Positions 40,635-48,946 are shown, numbered from the stretch's first letter. The stretch: 64,000 nucleotides of DNA from Arthrobacter oryzae (GCF_030812315.1 NZ_JAUSSM010000001.1:434001-498000); one strand, 5' to 3'. The notes: generated from the letters alone by a model not told the origin. Made by a program: numbers and translations.

Positions 40635-41545
40635 GGCTCGCATTCATCCTCAGTGAAATCGGCAGCGGACTGAAACGCAACCTGTCCATGGTGGTGTCGG
40701 TGATCCTGGTGACCTTCGTGTCGCTGACGTTTGTCGGTGCGGCGGGCATGCTCCAGCTGCAGATCAACCAGATGAAGGGCTACTGGTACGACAAGGTCCA
40801 GGTGGCAATCTTCCTTTGCGGTGACGGCTCGACGGCGGCCGGCTGCGCCACCGGCTCGGCAACGCCGGAACAGCAGGACAACCTGCGCACGCTCCTGGAA
40901 TCGCCCGCCGTTGCCCAGTACATCAACGACTTCCAGTTCGAATCCCAGGACGACGCGTACAAGCACTTCAAAGAGCAGTTCTCCAACTCACCGATCGTTG
41001 ACTCGGTGACCCCGGACCAGTTGCCGGCCTCGTTCCGGATCAACATGAAGGATCCGGAAAAGTACCAGATCATCAGCGAGACGTTTTCCTCACAGCCCGG
41101 CGTTGAGACCGTGATCGACCAGCGCCAGGTCCTGGAACGGCTCTTCTCGGTGATGAACGCCGCCTCGCTGGTGGCCGTCATCATCGCAGGCGTGATGATT
41201 GTCTGCGCAATCCTGCTGATCGCCACTACCATCCGGCTGTCCGCATTCAGCAGGCGGCGGGAGACCGGAATCATGAGGCTGGTCGGCGCCTCCAAGACTG
41301 TCATCCAGCTGCCGTTCATTCTCGAAGGCGTCATCGCCGCCGTGATCGGAGCGGCCCTGGCCTCGGGAACGCTCTGGGCCGTGGCCCACTTCTTCCTTGG
41401 CGAGTACATGTCCAAGCAGTATCCGGACACGGCGTTTATCTCCCCGGCACAGACGCTGATCCTGGCTCCGGCCCTGCTCGCACTGGGCGCAACCTTGGCT
41501 GGAATTTCGTCTCTCTTGACCTTACGTAGATATTTGCGGGTCTAG
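40631..41545 (+). CDS. ftsX: Cell-division ABC transporter permease FtsX
   Basis: A 304-residue membrane protein with four helices and a large extracellular loop between helices 1 and 2 (about 45-170), where FtsX contacts hydrolases. The C-terminal part holds [34 protein letters not shown], the FtsX core motif. The GTG start overlaps ftsE by four bases. The hydrolase gene follows almost immediately, which fits direct regulation by FtsEX. Confidence 0.95.
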
Positions 41546-41572
41546 GCTGTGGCTACCAACGAAGGAATGATG

Positions 41573-42961
41573 ATGACAGCTATGGACCGCAAAGCCCGCC
41601 GGCTCCGGACCGCGGCACGGGGCAGCCGCGTAATCAGTGCCGCCCTTGCCCTGATCCTGGCCGCGAGCCTGGGCGCCTCCACTCCCGTGGCCTTCGCGGA
41701 CGAGCTTGAAGACAAACAGGCCGCGCTCGAAGCCGAGGCGGCACGCGTGCAGCAGTCCCTTGAGTTCGTGGACGGCAGGATTGCCAAGGCTGCCGGCGAC
41801 CTGGTGATCTACCAAGGGCAACTCCCGGCCGCGCAACAGGCGCTGCTCGAGGCGCAGGGCCGGGTTGCGAGTGCAGTCAAGGAAGTCGAGGCCCTCGCCG
41901 CACGGGTGGATCTGGCACAGCAGAACAAAGCCACGATCACGAAGCAGCTTGAAACCGACAAGCAGAAGATCGCCGACACCAAGAAACTCATCGGCCAGAT
42001 TGCCACCCAGGCCTACAAGTCCGGCGGCGTTCCTTCGAACCTCACACTCTTCTTTGGATCCAAGAGCGGCGGAAGCCTCACAGACACCATCGACCTCGCG
42101 GACCAGGCCATGCGCAGCCAGAACTCCGCCATGGACAAGCTGTCCCAGCAGAACGCTACGAACGTCAATTCACAAGCCCGCCTGCAGGCTGTTGAAGCGG
42201 AGATCAAGGACCTCAAGGCCAAGGCCGACGCCGCCCTGGCCCGGGAGAAGGCGGCACGTGACGAGGCTGCCGCCAAGAAGGAACAGGTGGACAAGCTCAT
42301 CGCTGACACCACCCGACTCAACAACGAGCTCCAGGCAGCCAAGCCCGGTATCCAGAACCAGCTCTCCAAGGTCCAGGCGGCGCAAAATGCCGTAGCCGCG
42401 GAAATCGTAGAGCGCGACCGGAAACTCCGGGAAGCATGGGAGGCTGAACAGCGCCGCATTGCCGAGGCTGCCGCCGCCGCGGCAAGGGCAGCCGGCCAGG
42501 CGGCCCAGCCCTACGTGCCGCAGATCGGGCCGCCCTCAGCCTTCGGGCTGCGGCATCCGTTCTCGTCAGACGTCCCCATCACCTCGGGATTCGGCTGGCG
42601 TGCGACGCCCCCCGGCACCGTGGACTTCTACGGCTCCGGCGGATACATGCACACCGGAATCGACTTCGGCGCCAGCTGCGGCACTCCTGTCTACGCCCCG
42701 GCGGCCGGCACCATCGTCTCGGCGGGCTGGAGCAACGACGGCGGCGGCAACAACGTCAAAATTTCACATGGCGTTGTCCAAGGCAACTCGTTGACCACCA
42801 TCTACTACCACAACAGCAGCGTGGTGGTCTCGATGGGCCAGCAGGTCAGCCAGGGCCAGCTCATTGCCTATTCAGGAACGACCGGCAACTCGACGGGCTG
42901 CCATTCGCACTTCGAGACCTGGCTCAACGGCCAGCCCGTTGATCCAATGATTTTGCTCTGA
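41573..42961 (+). CDS. Secreted coiled-coil M23 metallopeptidase, likely FtsEX-activated
   Basis: A 462-residue exported wall hydrolase. A signal peptide (about 1-34, ending PVAFA) is followed by a long coiled coil (about 35-290) and a LytM/M23 domain (about 340-455) with the zinc motifs HTGIDFG and HSHFE. M23 enzymes cut peptidoglycan cross-bridges, and this domain layout resembles EnvC and the coiled-coil hydrolases controlled by FtsEX; the adjacency to ftsX supports it. The frame opens at GTG 41549, but GAAGGA at 41561-41566 sits correctly for the ATG run at 41567-41575, so I chose ATG 41573. Confidence 0.93.
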   Translation: MTAMDRKARRLRTAARGSRVISAALALILAASLGASTPVAFADELEDKQAALEAEAARVQQSLEFVDGRIAKAAGDLVIYQGQLPAAQQALLEAQGRVASAVKEVEALAARVDLAQQNKATITKQLETDKQKIADTKKLIGQIATQAYKSGGVPSNLTLFFGSKSGGSLTDTIDLADQAMRSQNSAMDKLSQQNATNVNSQARLQAVEAEIKDLKAKADAALAREKAARDEAAAKKEQVDKLIADTTRLNNELQAAKPGIQNQLSKVQAAQNAVAAEIVERDRKLREAWEAEQRRIAEAAAAAARAAGQAAQPYVPQIGPPSAFGLRHPFSSDVPITSGFGWRATPPGTVDFYGSGGYMHTGIDFGASCGTPVYAPAAGTIVSAGWSNDGGGNNVKISHGVVQGNSLTTIYYHNSSVVVSMGQQVSQGQLIAYSGTTGNSTGCHSHFETWLNGQPVDPMILL

Positions 42962-43016
42962 CGGGCCCTGAGTGCCGGGCGGTGACCGGTACAAGCGGCA
43001 TGCCCCGCGCCTGCCG

Positions 43017-43022
43017 TAGAAT
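43017..43022 (+). promoter_or_regulatory. Candidate -10 box (TAGAAT) for smpB
   Basis: TAGAAT is 63 bp before the smpB start in the gap after the M23 gene. No clear -35 is present. Confidence 0.4.
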
Positions 43023-43085
43023 TAACTAGCTTCGAGCCACCGCGGCCGGGGCGTCCATCCAGACCAAGAGCTGAGGAGTTCTACC

Positions 43086-43556
43086 GTGCCGAAAGAAAGT
43101 GGCCGTAAGGTAGTGGCCACCAACCGGAAGGCCCGGCATGACTACCATGTCCTCGACACGTACGAGGCGGGCATCGCCCTGATGGGGACGGAAGTCAAGT
43201 CACTCCGCGAGGGCCACGCCTCGATGGTTGACGGGTTCTGCACGTTCTACAACGATGAGCTGTGGATGGAGGGCATCCACATCCCCGAATACAACCAGGG
43301 AAGCTGGACCAACCACTCCGCCCGCAGGCGGCGCAAACTGCTGCTCCACCGCGAGGAACTGACCAAGATCTCTCACAAGATCCGTGAATCCGGCTTCACC
43401 ATCGTCCCCCTCCAGCTGTATTTCCTGGACGGCCGGGCGAAAGTGGAGATCGGCGTCGCCCGCGGCAAGAAGGAATACGACAAGCGCCAGACCCTCCGCG
43501 AGCAGCAGGACAAGCGCGAAGCGCTGCGGATCATGCGCGAGCGGAACCGCGGCTGA
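43086..43556 (+). CDS. smpB: SsrA-binding protein SmpB
   Basis: A 156-residue basic protein that carries tmRNA to stalled ribosomes for trans-translation. It starts (GTG) at ATNRKARHDYHVLDTYEAGI and has the signature GTEVKSLREGHASMVDGFC and a basic, presumably disordered C-terminal tail (REQQDKREALRIMRERNRG). GAGGAG lies about 7 nt upstream of the start. It is encoded 180 bp before its RNA partner ssrA, a common adjacency in actinobacteria. Confidence 0.97.
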   Translation: MPKESGRKVVATNRKARHDYHVLDTYEAGIALMGTEVKSLREGHASMVDGFCTFYNDELWMEGIHIPEYNQGSWTNHSARRRRKLLLHREELTKISHKIRESGFTIVPLQLYFLDGRAKVEIGVARGKKEYDKRQTLREQQDKREALRIMRERNRG

Positions 43557-43620
43557 TCCTTCGGCCAGCCCGCGCAACCAGCAGCGGTACGATCCGGCGG
43601 CGGCTCAGAACACGCGGGTA

Positions 43621-43647
43621 TGCTGCCGGGAATGATTCCTGGCAGCA
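43621..43647 (+). terminator. Hairpin after smpB, before ssrA
   Basis: TGCTGCCGGGAA (43621-43632) pairs with TTCCTGGCAGCA (43636-43647) with one G-T wobble and a 3-nt loop. It lies 64 bp after the smpB stop and just before the ssrA -10 box, so it could end smpB transcription. It is followed by GTGCGTT rather than a T-run. Confidence 0.5.
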
Positions 43648-43653
43648 GTGCGT

Positions 43654-43659
43654 TATGAT
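43654..43659 (+). promoter_or_regulatory. Candidate -10 box (TATGAT) for ssrA
   Basis: TATGAT precedes the mature tmRNA 5' end by about 77 nt, leaving a short 5' leader that RNase P would remove. No strong -35 is visible. Confidence 0.45.
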
Positions 43660-43736
43660 TGGTAGTCCGGGAAGGAACGGCGCGGAACCTGTGAAACGGT
43701 TCTGCAAGGGTCCTGACCGGTTTGGTAACAAAATAC

Positions 43737-44105
43737 GGGGATGATCGGTTTCGACGATGTTAGTCGCGACAGGTGAAGCGGGCCGAGGATGCAGAATTAT
43801 CTCGTAAACGCTGTCTGCAAAACAATAAGTGCCAAACAAACGCGCACTGACTTCGCTCTCGCTGCCTAAGCAGTAAGACAGTCCGTCAGCCCGGGAATGC
43901 TATCGTCCCGGATCCTGGCGTCATTAAGATAGCCACTGCTGTTTACCCTCGTCATTGGGGTGAACGGGACTCTTAGATGACTGGGCCCGGATCAGCTACT
44001 TGTTTGCAGGATAGCTGGGGCCGAGAAAATCCGCCGCAAACTGCGCCCGGAGAAGCCCTGACAACACGACATCGGACGGGGGTTCAATTCCCCCCATCTC
44101 CACCA
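43737..44105 (+). ncRNA. ssrA: Transfer-messenger RNA
   Basis: A 369-nt tmRNA. The 5' end GGGGATG pairs with CATCTCC before the 3' A-CCA to form the tRNA-like acceptor stem, and GGTTCAATTCC near the 3' end is the T loop. The tag frame is 43831-43869, resuming at GCC and encoding AKQTRTDFALAA then TAA; actinobacterial tags end in ALAA. It acts with SmpB to release stalled ribosomes and mark the truncated protein for proteolysis. Confidence 0.96.
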
Positions 44106-44135
44106 TCGGGACGGCGGCAACGCAGTTCCACCCCG

Positions 44136-44173
44136 CGCAAAAGGCCGGAAGCGAAAGCTTCCGGCCTTTTGCG
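44136..44173 (+). terminator. Intrinsic terminator downstream of ssrA
   Basis: A 17-bp perfect stem (44136-44152 with 44157-44173) with GAAA tetraloop, CGCAAAAGGCCGGAAGC against its complement. It lies 30 nt after the CCA end of tmRNA and about 50 bp before the stop of the convergent small gene, so it may serve both. Confidence 0.88.
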
Positions 44174-44224
44174 TTCTCAGCACCGTTTCCGCATTCGACC
44201 CCGGCCAGCCGTGGCCGCGGGGTG

Positions 44225-44359
44225 TCAGCGCTTCTTGATGTGCGCTACAGGGTCCACGTGGGCGTCCACGTCATGCTTGGACTTTTTTTCGGCCCTTTTT
44301 TGCTTGATGGTCTTGTCCGATTTCTTGGTGACCTGCCGGTGCGGCGATTTGTCAGGCAT
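44225..44359 (-). CDS. Small basic protein of unknown function
   Basis: A 44-residue, very lysine- and histidine-rich protein (MPDKSPHRQVTKKSDK, ending HVDPVAHIKKR). GGGAGGG lies 4 nt upstream of ATG 44359. The frame runs on to 44443, but that part lacks a ribosome site. I do not recognise a family; a similar short basic protein downstream of ssrA is familiar in Arthrobacter genomes from memory. The charged composition suggests nucleic-acid contact or disorder. Confidence 0.65.
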   Translation of the reverse strand: MPDKSPHRQVTKKSDKTIKQKRAEKKSKHDVDAHVDPVAHIKKR

Positions 44360-44505
44360 GTCGCCCTCCCTAACGTCGGGGCCCTGAATAGGCCCCGTGC
44401 TTGTAAGGTACGCCTGTTTTGTCGTGAATGTAACTGGCACCACCGCCGGCTTCGGGCGCCGCCGGAATCACCCGGCGCAGCGAACCCTGCCCGGGCGCCC
44501 CGCTG

Positions 44506-44877
44506 TCAGGAACCAGGTACTTCAACGTCGACAATGCCTACGAATCGGCTCCCGATTCCCTCGTATTCACTGCGGACCAGGCCCGGCATGACCGGTGGGA
44601 TGTCGTTCGGGGCGTGGTGGGCGCAGCAGACGTACGTGAACGGCGGCCACCATTTCTTAGGCCGCGCGGCTTCCGAGAAACCGCAGACCGCGCAGGTCAG
44701 CTGGACCCAGACGGGGCGCTTGCCGGTCCGGTTGGCTTTGGACTGGACGAGCCAGGCCGGGGGGTTGTCCAGGAGCTCGGACAGCTCAGCGTCCGAGAGC
44801 CGGGCTGGGATACCGTGACGGTGTGCCATTTCCAGCGGAATATCAAGGATCTGAGCTGCTTCACGTCGCGTAACCAT
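44506..44877 (-). CDS. Hypothetical protein with cysteine/histidine cluster
   Basis: A 123-residue protein. The N-terminal VTRREAAQILDIPLEMAHRHGIPA could be a helix-turn-helix-like start, and the middle carries TCAVC followed by YVCCAHH, which could bind a metal. No family is recognised. It starts with ATG 44877 and stands alone between the small basic gene and the CrcB pair. I am confident it is coding because its codon use matches neighbours, but not of its function. Confidence 0.65.
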   Translation of the reverse strand: MVTRREAAQILDIPLEMAHRHGIPARLSDAELSELLDNPPAWLVQSKANRTGKRPVWVQLTCAVCGFSEAARPKKWWPPFTYVCCAHHAPNDIPPVMPGLVRSEYEGIGSRFVGIVDVEVPGS

Positions 44878-44963
44878 CGTTTAACGATACGGGATGCCGG
44901 ACCCCTCCACGTTCACCGGTGGCGGGATGCCAGGCGGGCACCGGCTGGGAATCCATTGGCACG

Positions 44964-45332
44964 TCAGGCCGCGAGGGCTATGCCTGCCGCTGCCGCGGAC
45001 AGCCCTGCAATGAGATTGGCGGCGACGTTCAGCGCAGCTGCAGGGTACCGTCCCTCACTGACGAGCCGGATGGTTGCAGTGGTCCAGGAACTGAACGTTG
45101 TCAGGCCGCCGGCGAGGCCGGTGGCGATCGCGGCATGCCATTCCTCGCCCAGCCCCAGTCGTCCGCTGATGCCCATGGAAAGGCCGATGATGAGTGATCC
45201 GATGACATTCACCAGCAGGGTAGCCCAGGGCCAGTGCCGGCGTGTGCCCGTGCGGTGCGCGAACCAGGTGTCGATGGAGAACCTGAGCAATCCTCCGGCA
45301 ACGCCAAAAATGCCCACCAGCACGGCTGTCAT
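44964..45332 (-). CDS. crcB: CrcB/Fluc fluoride channel, subunit 1
   Basis: A 122-residue protein with four hydrophobic helices and the CrcB motifs GGLLRF, WATLLVNVIGSLIIG and GLAGGLTTFSSW. CrcB/Fluc proteins are dual-topology fluoride channels that export toxic fluoride. The ATG overlaps the second copy by four bases, and the two probably form a heterodimer, as paired crcB genes do in Gram-positive bacteria. No fluoride riboswitch is recognisable upstream. Confidence 0.93.
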   Translation of the reverse strand: MTAVLVGIFGVAGGLLRFSIDTWFAHRTGTRRHWPWATLLVNVIGSLIIGLSMGISGRLGLGEEWHAAIATGLAGGLTTFSSWTTATIRLVSEGRYPAAALNVAANLIAGLSAAAAGIALAA

Positions 45333-45748
45333 GAGGCTCCTCCGGTCCGGTCACTCAGGGCCTTGCCGGCTTTCCAGCCCGCGGCGGCCGCGCCGAGTCC
45401 CAGGACCAGGGAGAGTCCGAGGTAGATCAGCCACGTCATGTGCTGGCCGGAGCGTGCCTGCTGGTCCACGGAGAAGACCACCGCCGAGAAGGTGGTGAAG
45501 GAACCCAGCAGTCCCGGCCCTATCCCGGCCCTTAGCCAGAACGCCGTCGTCGGATTCGCCATCCAGAGCGTGGTGAGGGCCGCAAGGATGAAGCTTCCGC
45601 TGACATTGATGGACAGAGTGGTCCAGGGAACTGTTCCGATGGCTTCCGGGAAGAGGAGGCCGAGGCCGTAGCGGAGCTCCGTCCCGACAAGCGCCCCCAC
45701 GGCCACCGCCGCCCAGGCGCGCCAGCCGGGGCGCGTGGATGTCTTCAT
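45329..45748 (-). CDS. crcB: CrcB/Fluc fluoride channel, subunit 2
   Basis: A 139-residue CrcB-family protein with GTELRYGLG, WTTLSINVSGSFILA and GLLGSFTTFSAVVFS over four helices. It is diverged from the partner encoded by the overlapping gene, consistent with an antiparallel heterodimer. It lies 30 bp after the DtxR-family regulator on the same strand, so cotranscription is possible but unproven. Confidence 0.93.
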   Translation of the reverse strand: MKTSTRPGWRAWAAVAVGALVGTELRYGLGLLFPEAIGTVPWTTLSINVSGSFILAALTTLWMANPTTAFWLRAGIGPGLLGSFTTFSAVVFSVDQQARSGQHMTWLIYLGLSLVLGLGAAAAGWKAGKALSDRTGGAS

Positions 45749-45778
45749 ACGGGCAGGGCCGATGCGGGCGGCACCTGT

Positions 45779-46492
45779 TCAGGCGTCCGCAAGCCGGCAG
45801 CCGGCATGGCCCGTATCGCTGTGGACCCAGAGCGATGACGAAACCTCATCGGCGAGATCGAATTCGCGGTCTGCGCCCGCCGGGCCGATGCGGACCACGA
45901 GGGCTCCGCCGAAGGGTTTCCGGCCGAGCACTTCGATGTCGGCATCAAGGTCGATCTTCTCGGCGGACAGATAGCGCAGGAGATCGGGGTTTTCGTCGCT
46001 GATCCTGGTGATCCGGCCCCTGTGGCCCTCGTCGAGCTCGCTCATCCGGTGCGCCCGGGGCATGTGGACAGTGCCGTCAGCGGCGGGGATGGGATCGCCA
46101 TGCGGGTCGCGGAGGGGGTTGCCAAGCTTGCCGGCCATCCGCTCAATGAAGGTGTCTGACACGGCGTGTTCCAGAAGCTCGGCTTCGTCGTGGACCTCGT
46201 CCCAGCTGTAGCCGAGTTCCTGGACGAGGTAGGTCTCAATGAGGCGGTGACGTCTCACCATGGAAAGTGCCAGCCGGATACCGTCGGCCGTGAGTGTGAT
46301 AGCGCTGTAGGGCTTGTGGTCAACCAGGCCCTGGTCCTTGAGCTTGCGGACCATTTCCGAGACCGAGGAGTTGGCGACACCGAGCCGCTGTGCCAGCTGC
46401 GAGGAAGTGATGGGCTTGTCCTGCCACTCCGTAAAGGAGTAGATGACCTTGACGTAGTCCTCGATGGAGGAGGAGGGCGCGCTGGTCTTCAC
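45779..46492 (-). CDS. DtxR/MntR-family metal-dependent transcriptional regulator
   Basis: A 237-residue regulator. An N-terminal winged helix-turn-helix (about 10-70: ITSSQLAQRLGVANSSVSEMVRKLKDQGLV) is followed by a dimerisation domain with metal ligands (HDEAELLEHAVSD, NPLRDPHGDPIP) and a C-terminal SH3-like domain. DtxR/IdeR/MntR proteins sense Fe(II) or Mn(II) and repress uptake genes. The metal is not clear from sequence. The GTG start follows a TAGGCT box by 7 nt, so it is probably leaderless. No obvious operator could be identified. Confidence 0.88.
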   Translation of the reverse strand: MKTSAPSSSIEDYVKVIYSFTEWQDKPITSSQLAQRLGVANSSVSEMVRKLKDQGLVDHKPYSAITLTADGIRLALSMVRRHRLIETYLVQELGYSWDEVHDEAELLEHAVSDTFIERMAGKLGNPLRDPHGDPIPAADGTVHMPRAHRMSELDEGHRGRITRISDENPDLLRYLSAEKIDLDADIEVLGRKPFGGALVVRIGPAGADREFDLADEVSSSLWVHSDTGHAGCRLADA

Positions 46493-46499
46493 GAGTCCA

Positions 46500-46505
46500 A
46501 GCCTA
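46500..46505 (-). promoter_or_regulatory. -10 box TAGGCT for the DtxR-family gene, apparently leaderless
   Basis: On the minus strand TAGGCT (46505-46500) is followed 7 nt later by the GTG start at 46492. This spacing places transcription initiation at the first base of the start codon. Confidence 0.5.
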
Positions 46506-46523
46506 CCGCTTTGCCCGCAGGAC

Positions 46524-47297
46524 TCATGCTTTAAACGCCCGCCAGGTCTGGGTCAGGTAGGGGAGACCGAAGACGTCCCCGCGCGAGTGGGCGAGATGCT
46601 CGTGGAGGTACCAGTCCAGGTTCCCCCGGACTTTAGCCCTGGTGCCCTCACCGGCAGCGAGGTAATAGCTGCGGGATTTGGCCAATTCCACAAGATCCTC
46701 CGTCGTCACCGGATCTTCCCAGCGTGTCAGGTGGCTCTCAAGCCCGGTGAACTCCGGCCCGATCGCAGGGCGGAAGTCCGGCTTGTGCACATCGCCGGCA
46801 TGCATGATCCGGGACAGCCGGTGAACCCACGGGACGGACGTATCCAGCTGGTTCCAGATCAGGCCCAGCACGCCGCCGGGCCGGAGGATGCGGGAAAGTT
46901 CCGTGCTCGCCAGCTGCGGGTCGCACCAGTGCCACGCCTGGGCAACGCTGACGACGTCGAACGCACCGTCCGCGAGTCCGGTGGCCTCTGCGGTGCCCTC
47001 CGTTGCGGGAACTCCCGGCAGGACAAGCCGCAGTTGGGCGAGCATATCCGGCGAGGGGTCCACTGCTGAGACACTGAGTCCGCGCTGCACCAGCAAGGCG
47101 GTGAACTTGCCCGTGCCGGCACCGATGTCAGCGGCATCGGCGGCTCCGGCTGTCCTGCTGACGCTTCGGATCAGCCAGTCTGCCGAATCGGCAGGATAGC
47201 CCGGCCTGACGCGGTCATAGTGCTCGCCGCCGTCCTGGAAGCTCTGGCCGAGCTCGAACCGGCGTTGGTGGTGCAGTTTGGGGCCTCCCCGTGCCAC
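46524..47297 (-). CDS. Class I SAM-dependent methyltransferase
   Basis: A 257-residue methyltransferase with the motif I loop AADIGAGTGKFTALLVQRG, motif II-like SAVDPSPDML, and VVSVAQAWHWCD and RILRPGGVLGLIWN, typical of methyltransferase_11-type enzymes. The substrate is unknown. The GTG start has GAAGGAG about 8 nt upstream and lies 63 bp downstream of the aminotransferase stop without a terminator, so it may be cotranscribed and thus respond to the SAM-IV riboswitch. That would couple a SAM-consuming enzyme to SAM level. Confidence 0.85.
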   Translation of the reverse strand: MARGGPKLHHQRRFELGQSFQDGGEHYDRVRPGYPADSADWLIRSVSRTAGAADAADIGAGTGKFTALLVQRGLSVSAVDPSPDMLAQLRLVLPGVPATEGTAEATGLADGAFDVVSVAQAWHWCDPQLASTELSRILRPGGVLGLIWNQLDTSVPWVHRLSRIMHAGDVHKPDFRPAIGPEFTGLESHLTRWEDPVTTEDLVELAKSRSYYLAAGEGTRAKVRGNLDWYLHEHLAHSRGDVFGLPYLTQTWRAFKA

Positions 47298-47360
47298 GTG
47301 CAGTCTCCTTCGGGCAGGCTGGATTTCTTACCCCTCGAATTTACCGCAAACGAGGCGCCC

Positions 47361-48785
47361 TCAGTCTTCGATGCAGGGAGCCGCCCCTGCGGTACCGGGC
47401 GTGTTGGGGGCCCAGTCCGGGTAGCTCCGCGTGTCGTTGGCCGGCACCCAGCGGCCCGAGTCCACCACGTAGTCCCAGCCGAGACCGGTCCGGCGGAGTT
47501 CCTCGATGCCGGCGAGCAGGCGCTGGGCATCCTCCAGCCTCGACCCGACGCCAAAGCTTGCCCGCAGCGAGCCGGAGGGAAGCCCCAGGCGCTTGAGCAG
47601 CGGGTGGGCGCAGAACCGGCCGTCGCGGAGGCCGACACCGTGCTCGGCGGAAAGATAGGCGGCCACGAGGCCGGCGTCGTAGCCCTCAACCGAGAAGTTG
47701 ACCACGCCGATGGTGTCCGTTGCCTGGTCCGTGTCGCTGAAGATTTGGTGGACGGTGATGCCGTCGATTTTCCGCAGGCCTTCGACGAGGAAGGACCTGA
47801 TGGCGGTTTCGTGGGCGTGCCACAGCTCCTGGTCCAGTGCCCCGATGACTTGGGTGGCTCGTGCCAGCGTGGCTGCACCGAGAACGTTGGGCGACCCGCC
47901 CTCATGCCGTGCCGGTCCGGTAGCCCAGCTGACGGAGTCCAGCCGGGCCTCGCGGACGGCTCCGCCGCCGGCAAGGTGGGGAGTTCCGGCGTCGAGCCAG
48001 TCCGGCCGGCCCACGAGGACACCCGAGCCGAAAGGTGCGTACAGCTTGTGGCCGGAGAAGGCGAGGTAGTCGACGTCGTCCCTTGCGATGTCGATGGGGC
48101 GGTGCGGGGCGAGCTGTGCTGCGTCCACAACGATCCTTGCGCCGTGTTCGTGGGCGAGCGCGGCCAGCTCGCGGATCGGGAGGATTTCTCCGGTGACGTT
48201 GGAAGCTCCCGTAACAGCCAGGAGGCTGATATCACCCTGGCTGAGCTCGGCGCGCAGGTTCTCCAGCGTGGCGCTCAGCGTGGGAGCGGCAACAACACTG
48301 CGGTGCGGCACACCCTGCCAGGGGAGCAGGTTGGCGTGGTGTTCGATGTCGAGATACAGCACCTCACCGGTGTGTCGTCCGTCTGCCACCGGCAGGCAGC
48401 CCGCCAGCAGGTTCAGGGAGTCGGTGGTGTTCCGGGTAAAGATGACTGAATCGTCAGTCCTGCCGCCGACGAATCCCCGGACGATGTTACGGGCGTTTTC
48501 GTACACCGAGGTGCTGATCTGCGAGGCGTAGCCGGCGCCGCGGTGAACGCTGGCGTAGTACGGCAGGATCTCATTCAGGTATGCAGATACGACGGACAGG
48601 GCCGGGGCGGATGCTCCATAGTCCAGGTTTGCGTAGCGCACGTGTCCACCTTGGATCAGCGGAGCCTGGATTTCCGCCCCTGTGACGGCCGAGAGCGGCC
48701 GTTTTGCAACAGTAAAGCGTTCGTCCAGAAGGGTTGCGGCGGCGGATGTGGTTCCGTGGTTTGCGGGGAACGTGGCAGTAGTCAT
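47361..48785 (-). CDS. Class-V PLP-dependent aminotransferase (cysteine desulfurase-like), SAM-IV controlled
   Basis: A 474-residue PLP enzyme. Features are the substrate-loop region YANLDYGASAPAL, HRGAGYASQISTSVYENAR, EHHANLLPW, VDAAQLAPHRP and SGHKLYAPFG with the PLP lysine at 247, resembling the SufS/CsdA group. The C-terminal part is longer than SufS and ends in an acidic tail. A SAM-IV riboswitch directly upstream (48817-48933) points to sulfur or methionine metabolism rather than Fe-S assembly. The start ATG at 48785 has GTGAGG upstream and is adjacent to the predicted expression platform. The exact substrate is not known. Confidence 0.88.
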   Translation of the reverse strand: MTTATFPANHGTTSAAATLLDERFTVAKRPLSAVTGAEIQAPLIQGGHVRYANLDYGASAPALSVVSAYLNEILPYYASVHRGAGYASQISTSVYENARNIVRGFVGGRTDDSVIFTRNTTDSLNLLAGCLPVADGRHTGEVLYLDIEHHANLLPWQGVPHRSVVAAPTLSATLENLRAELSQGDISLLAVTGASNVTGEILPIRELAALAHEHGARIVVDAAQLAPHRPIDIARDDVDYLAFSGHKLYAPFGSGVLVGRPDWLDAGTPHLAGGGAVREARLDSVSWATGPARHEGGSPNVLGAATLARATQVIGALDQELWHAHETAIRSFLVEGLRKIDGITVHQIFSDTDQATDTIGVVNFSVEGYDAGLVAAYLSAEHGVGLRDGRFCAHPLLKRLGLPSGSLRASFGVGSRLEDAQRLLAGIEELRRTGLGWDYVVDSGRWVPANDTRSYPDWAPNTPGTAGAAPCIED

Positions 48786-48809
48786 GGGGACCTCACTGTA
48801 AAGGACCCC
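48786..48809 (-). promoter_or_regulatory. Candidate SAM-IV expression platform (ribosome-site sequestering hairpin)
   Basis: On the minus strand GGGGTCC (48809-48803) can pair with GGTCCCC (48792-48786) with one U-U mismatch, enclosing the GTGAGG ribosome site directly before the ATG. The same GGGGTCC can instead pair with GGATCCCC (48823-48816) at the aptamer end. The two pairings exclude each other, as expected for translational control. Confidence 0.6.
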
Positions 48810-48816
48810 TCACTCC

Positions 48817-48933
48817 GGGGATCCGCGCTTGCCGGGTCCGTTCCGGACCGGCCTGGTCGTCACCCGGGGCACCCCACCGCGAATGGAGGGTTGCCGGCCA
48901 GCAAACCGGGGTTTCGCGCTGGCACTCGTGACC
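48817..48933 (-). promoter_or_regulatory. SAM-IV riboswitch aptamer
   Basis: A ~117-nt minus-strand element with the SAM-IV layout: closing helix GGTC/GACC, GCCAGC...GCTGGC helix with GAAACCCCGGTTT loop, CCGGCAACCCTCC, GGTGGGGTGCCCCGGGTGA core, a GGTCC-GGAAC-GGACC hairpin and the GGCAAGCGCGGATC pseudoknot strand. The core closely matches the mycobacterial SAM-IV sequence I recall. It begins at the predicted transcription start and controls the class-V aminotransferase, probably repressing when SAM is abundant. Confidence 0.93.
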
Positions 48934-48940
48934 TGTTTCG

Positions 48941-48946
48941 AGATTA
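48941..48946 (-). promoter_or_regulatory. -10 box (TAATCT) driving the SAM-IV leader
   Basis: On the minus strand TAATCT (48946-48941) is 7 nt before the first base of the riboswitch at 48933, so the transcript begins exactly at the aptamer. No clear -35 is seen. Confidence 0.55.

Noticed and set aside
44136..44173. A small RNA gene after ssrA
   Set aside because: The hairpin is fully explained as the ssrA terminator.
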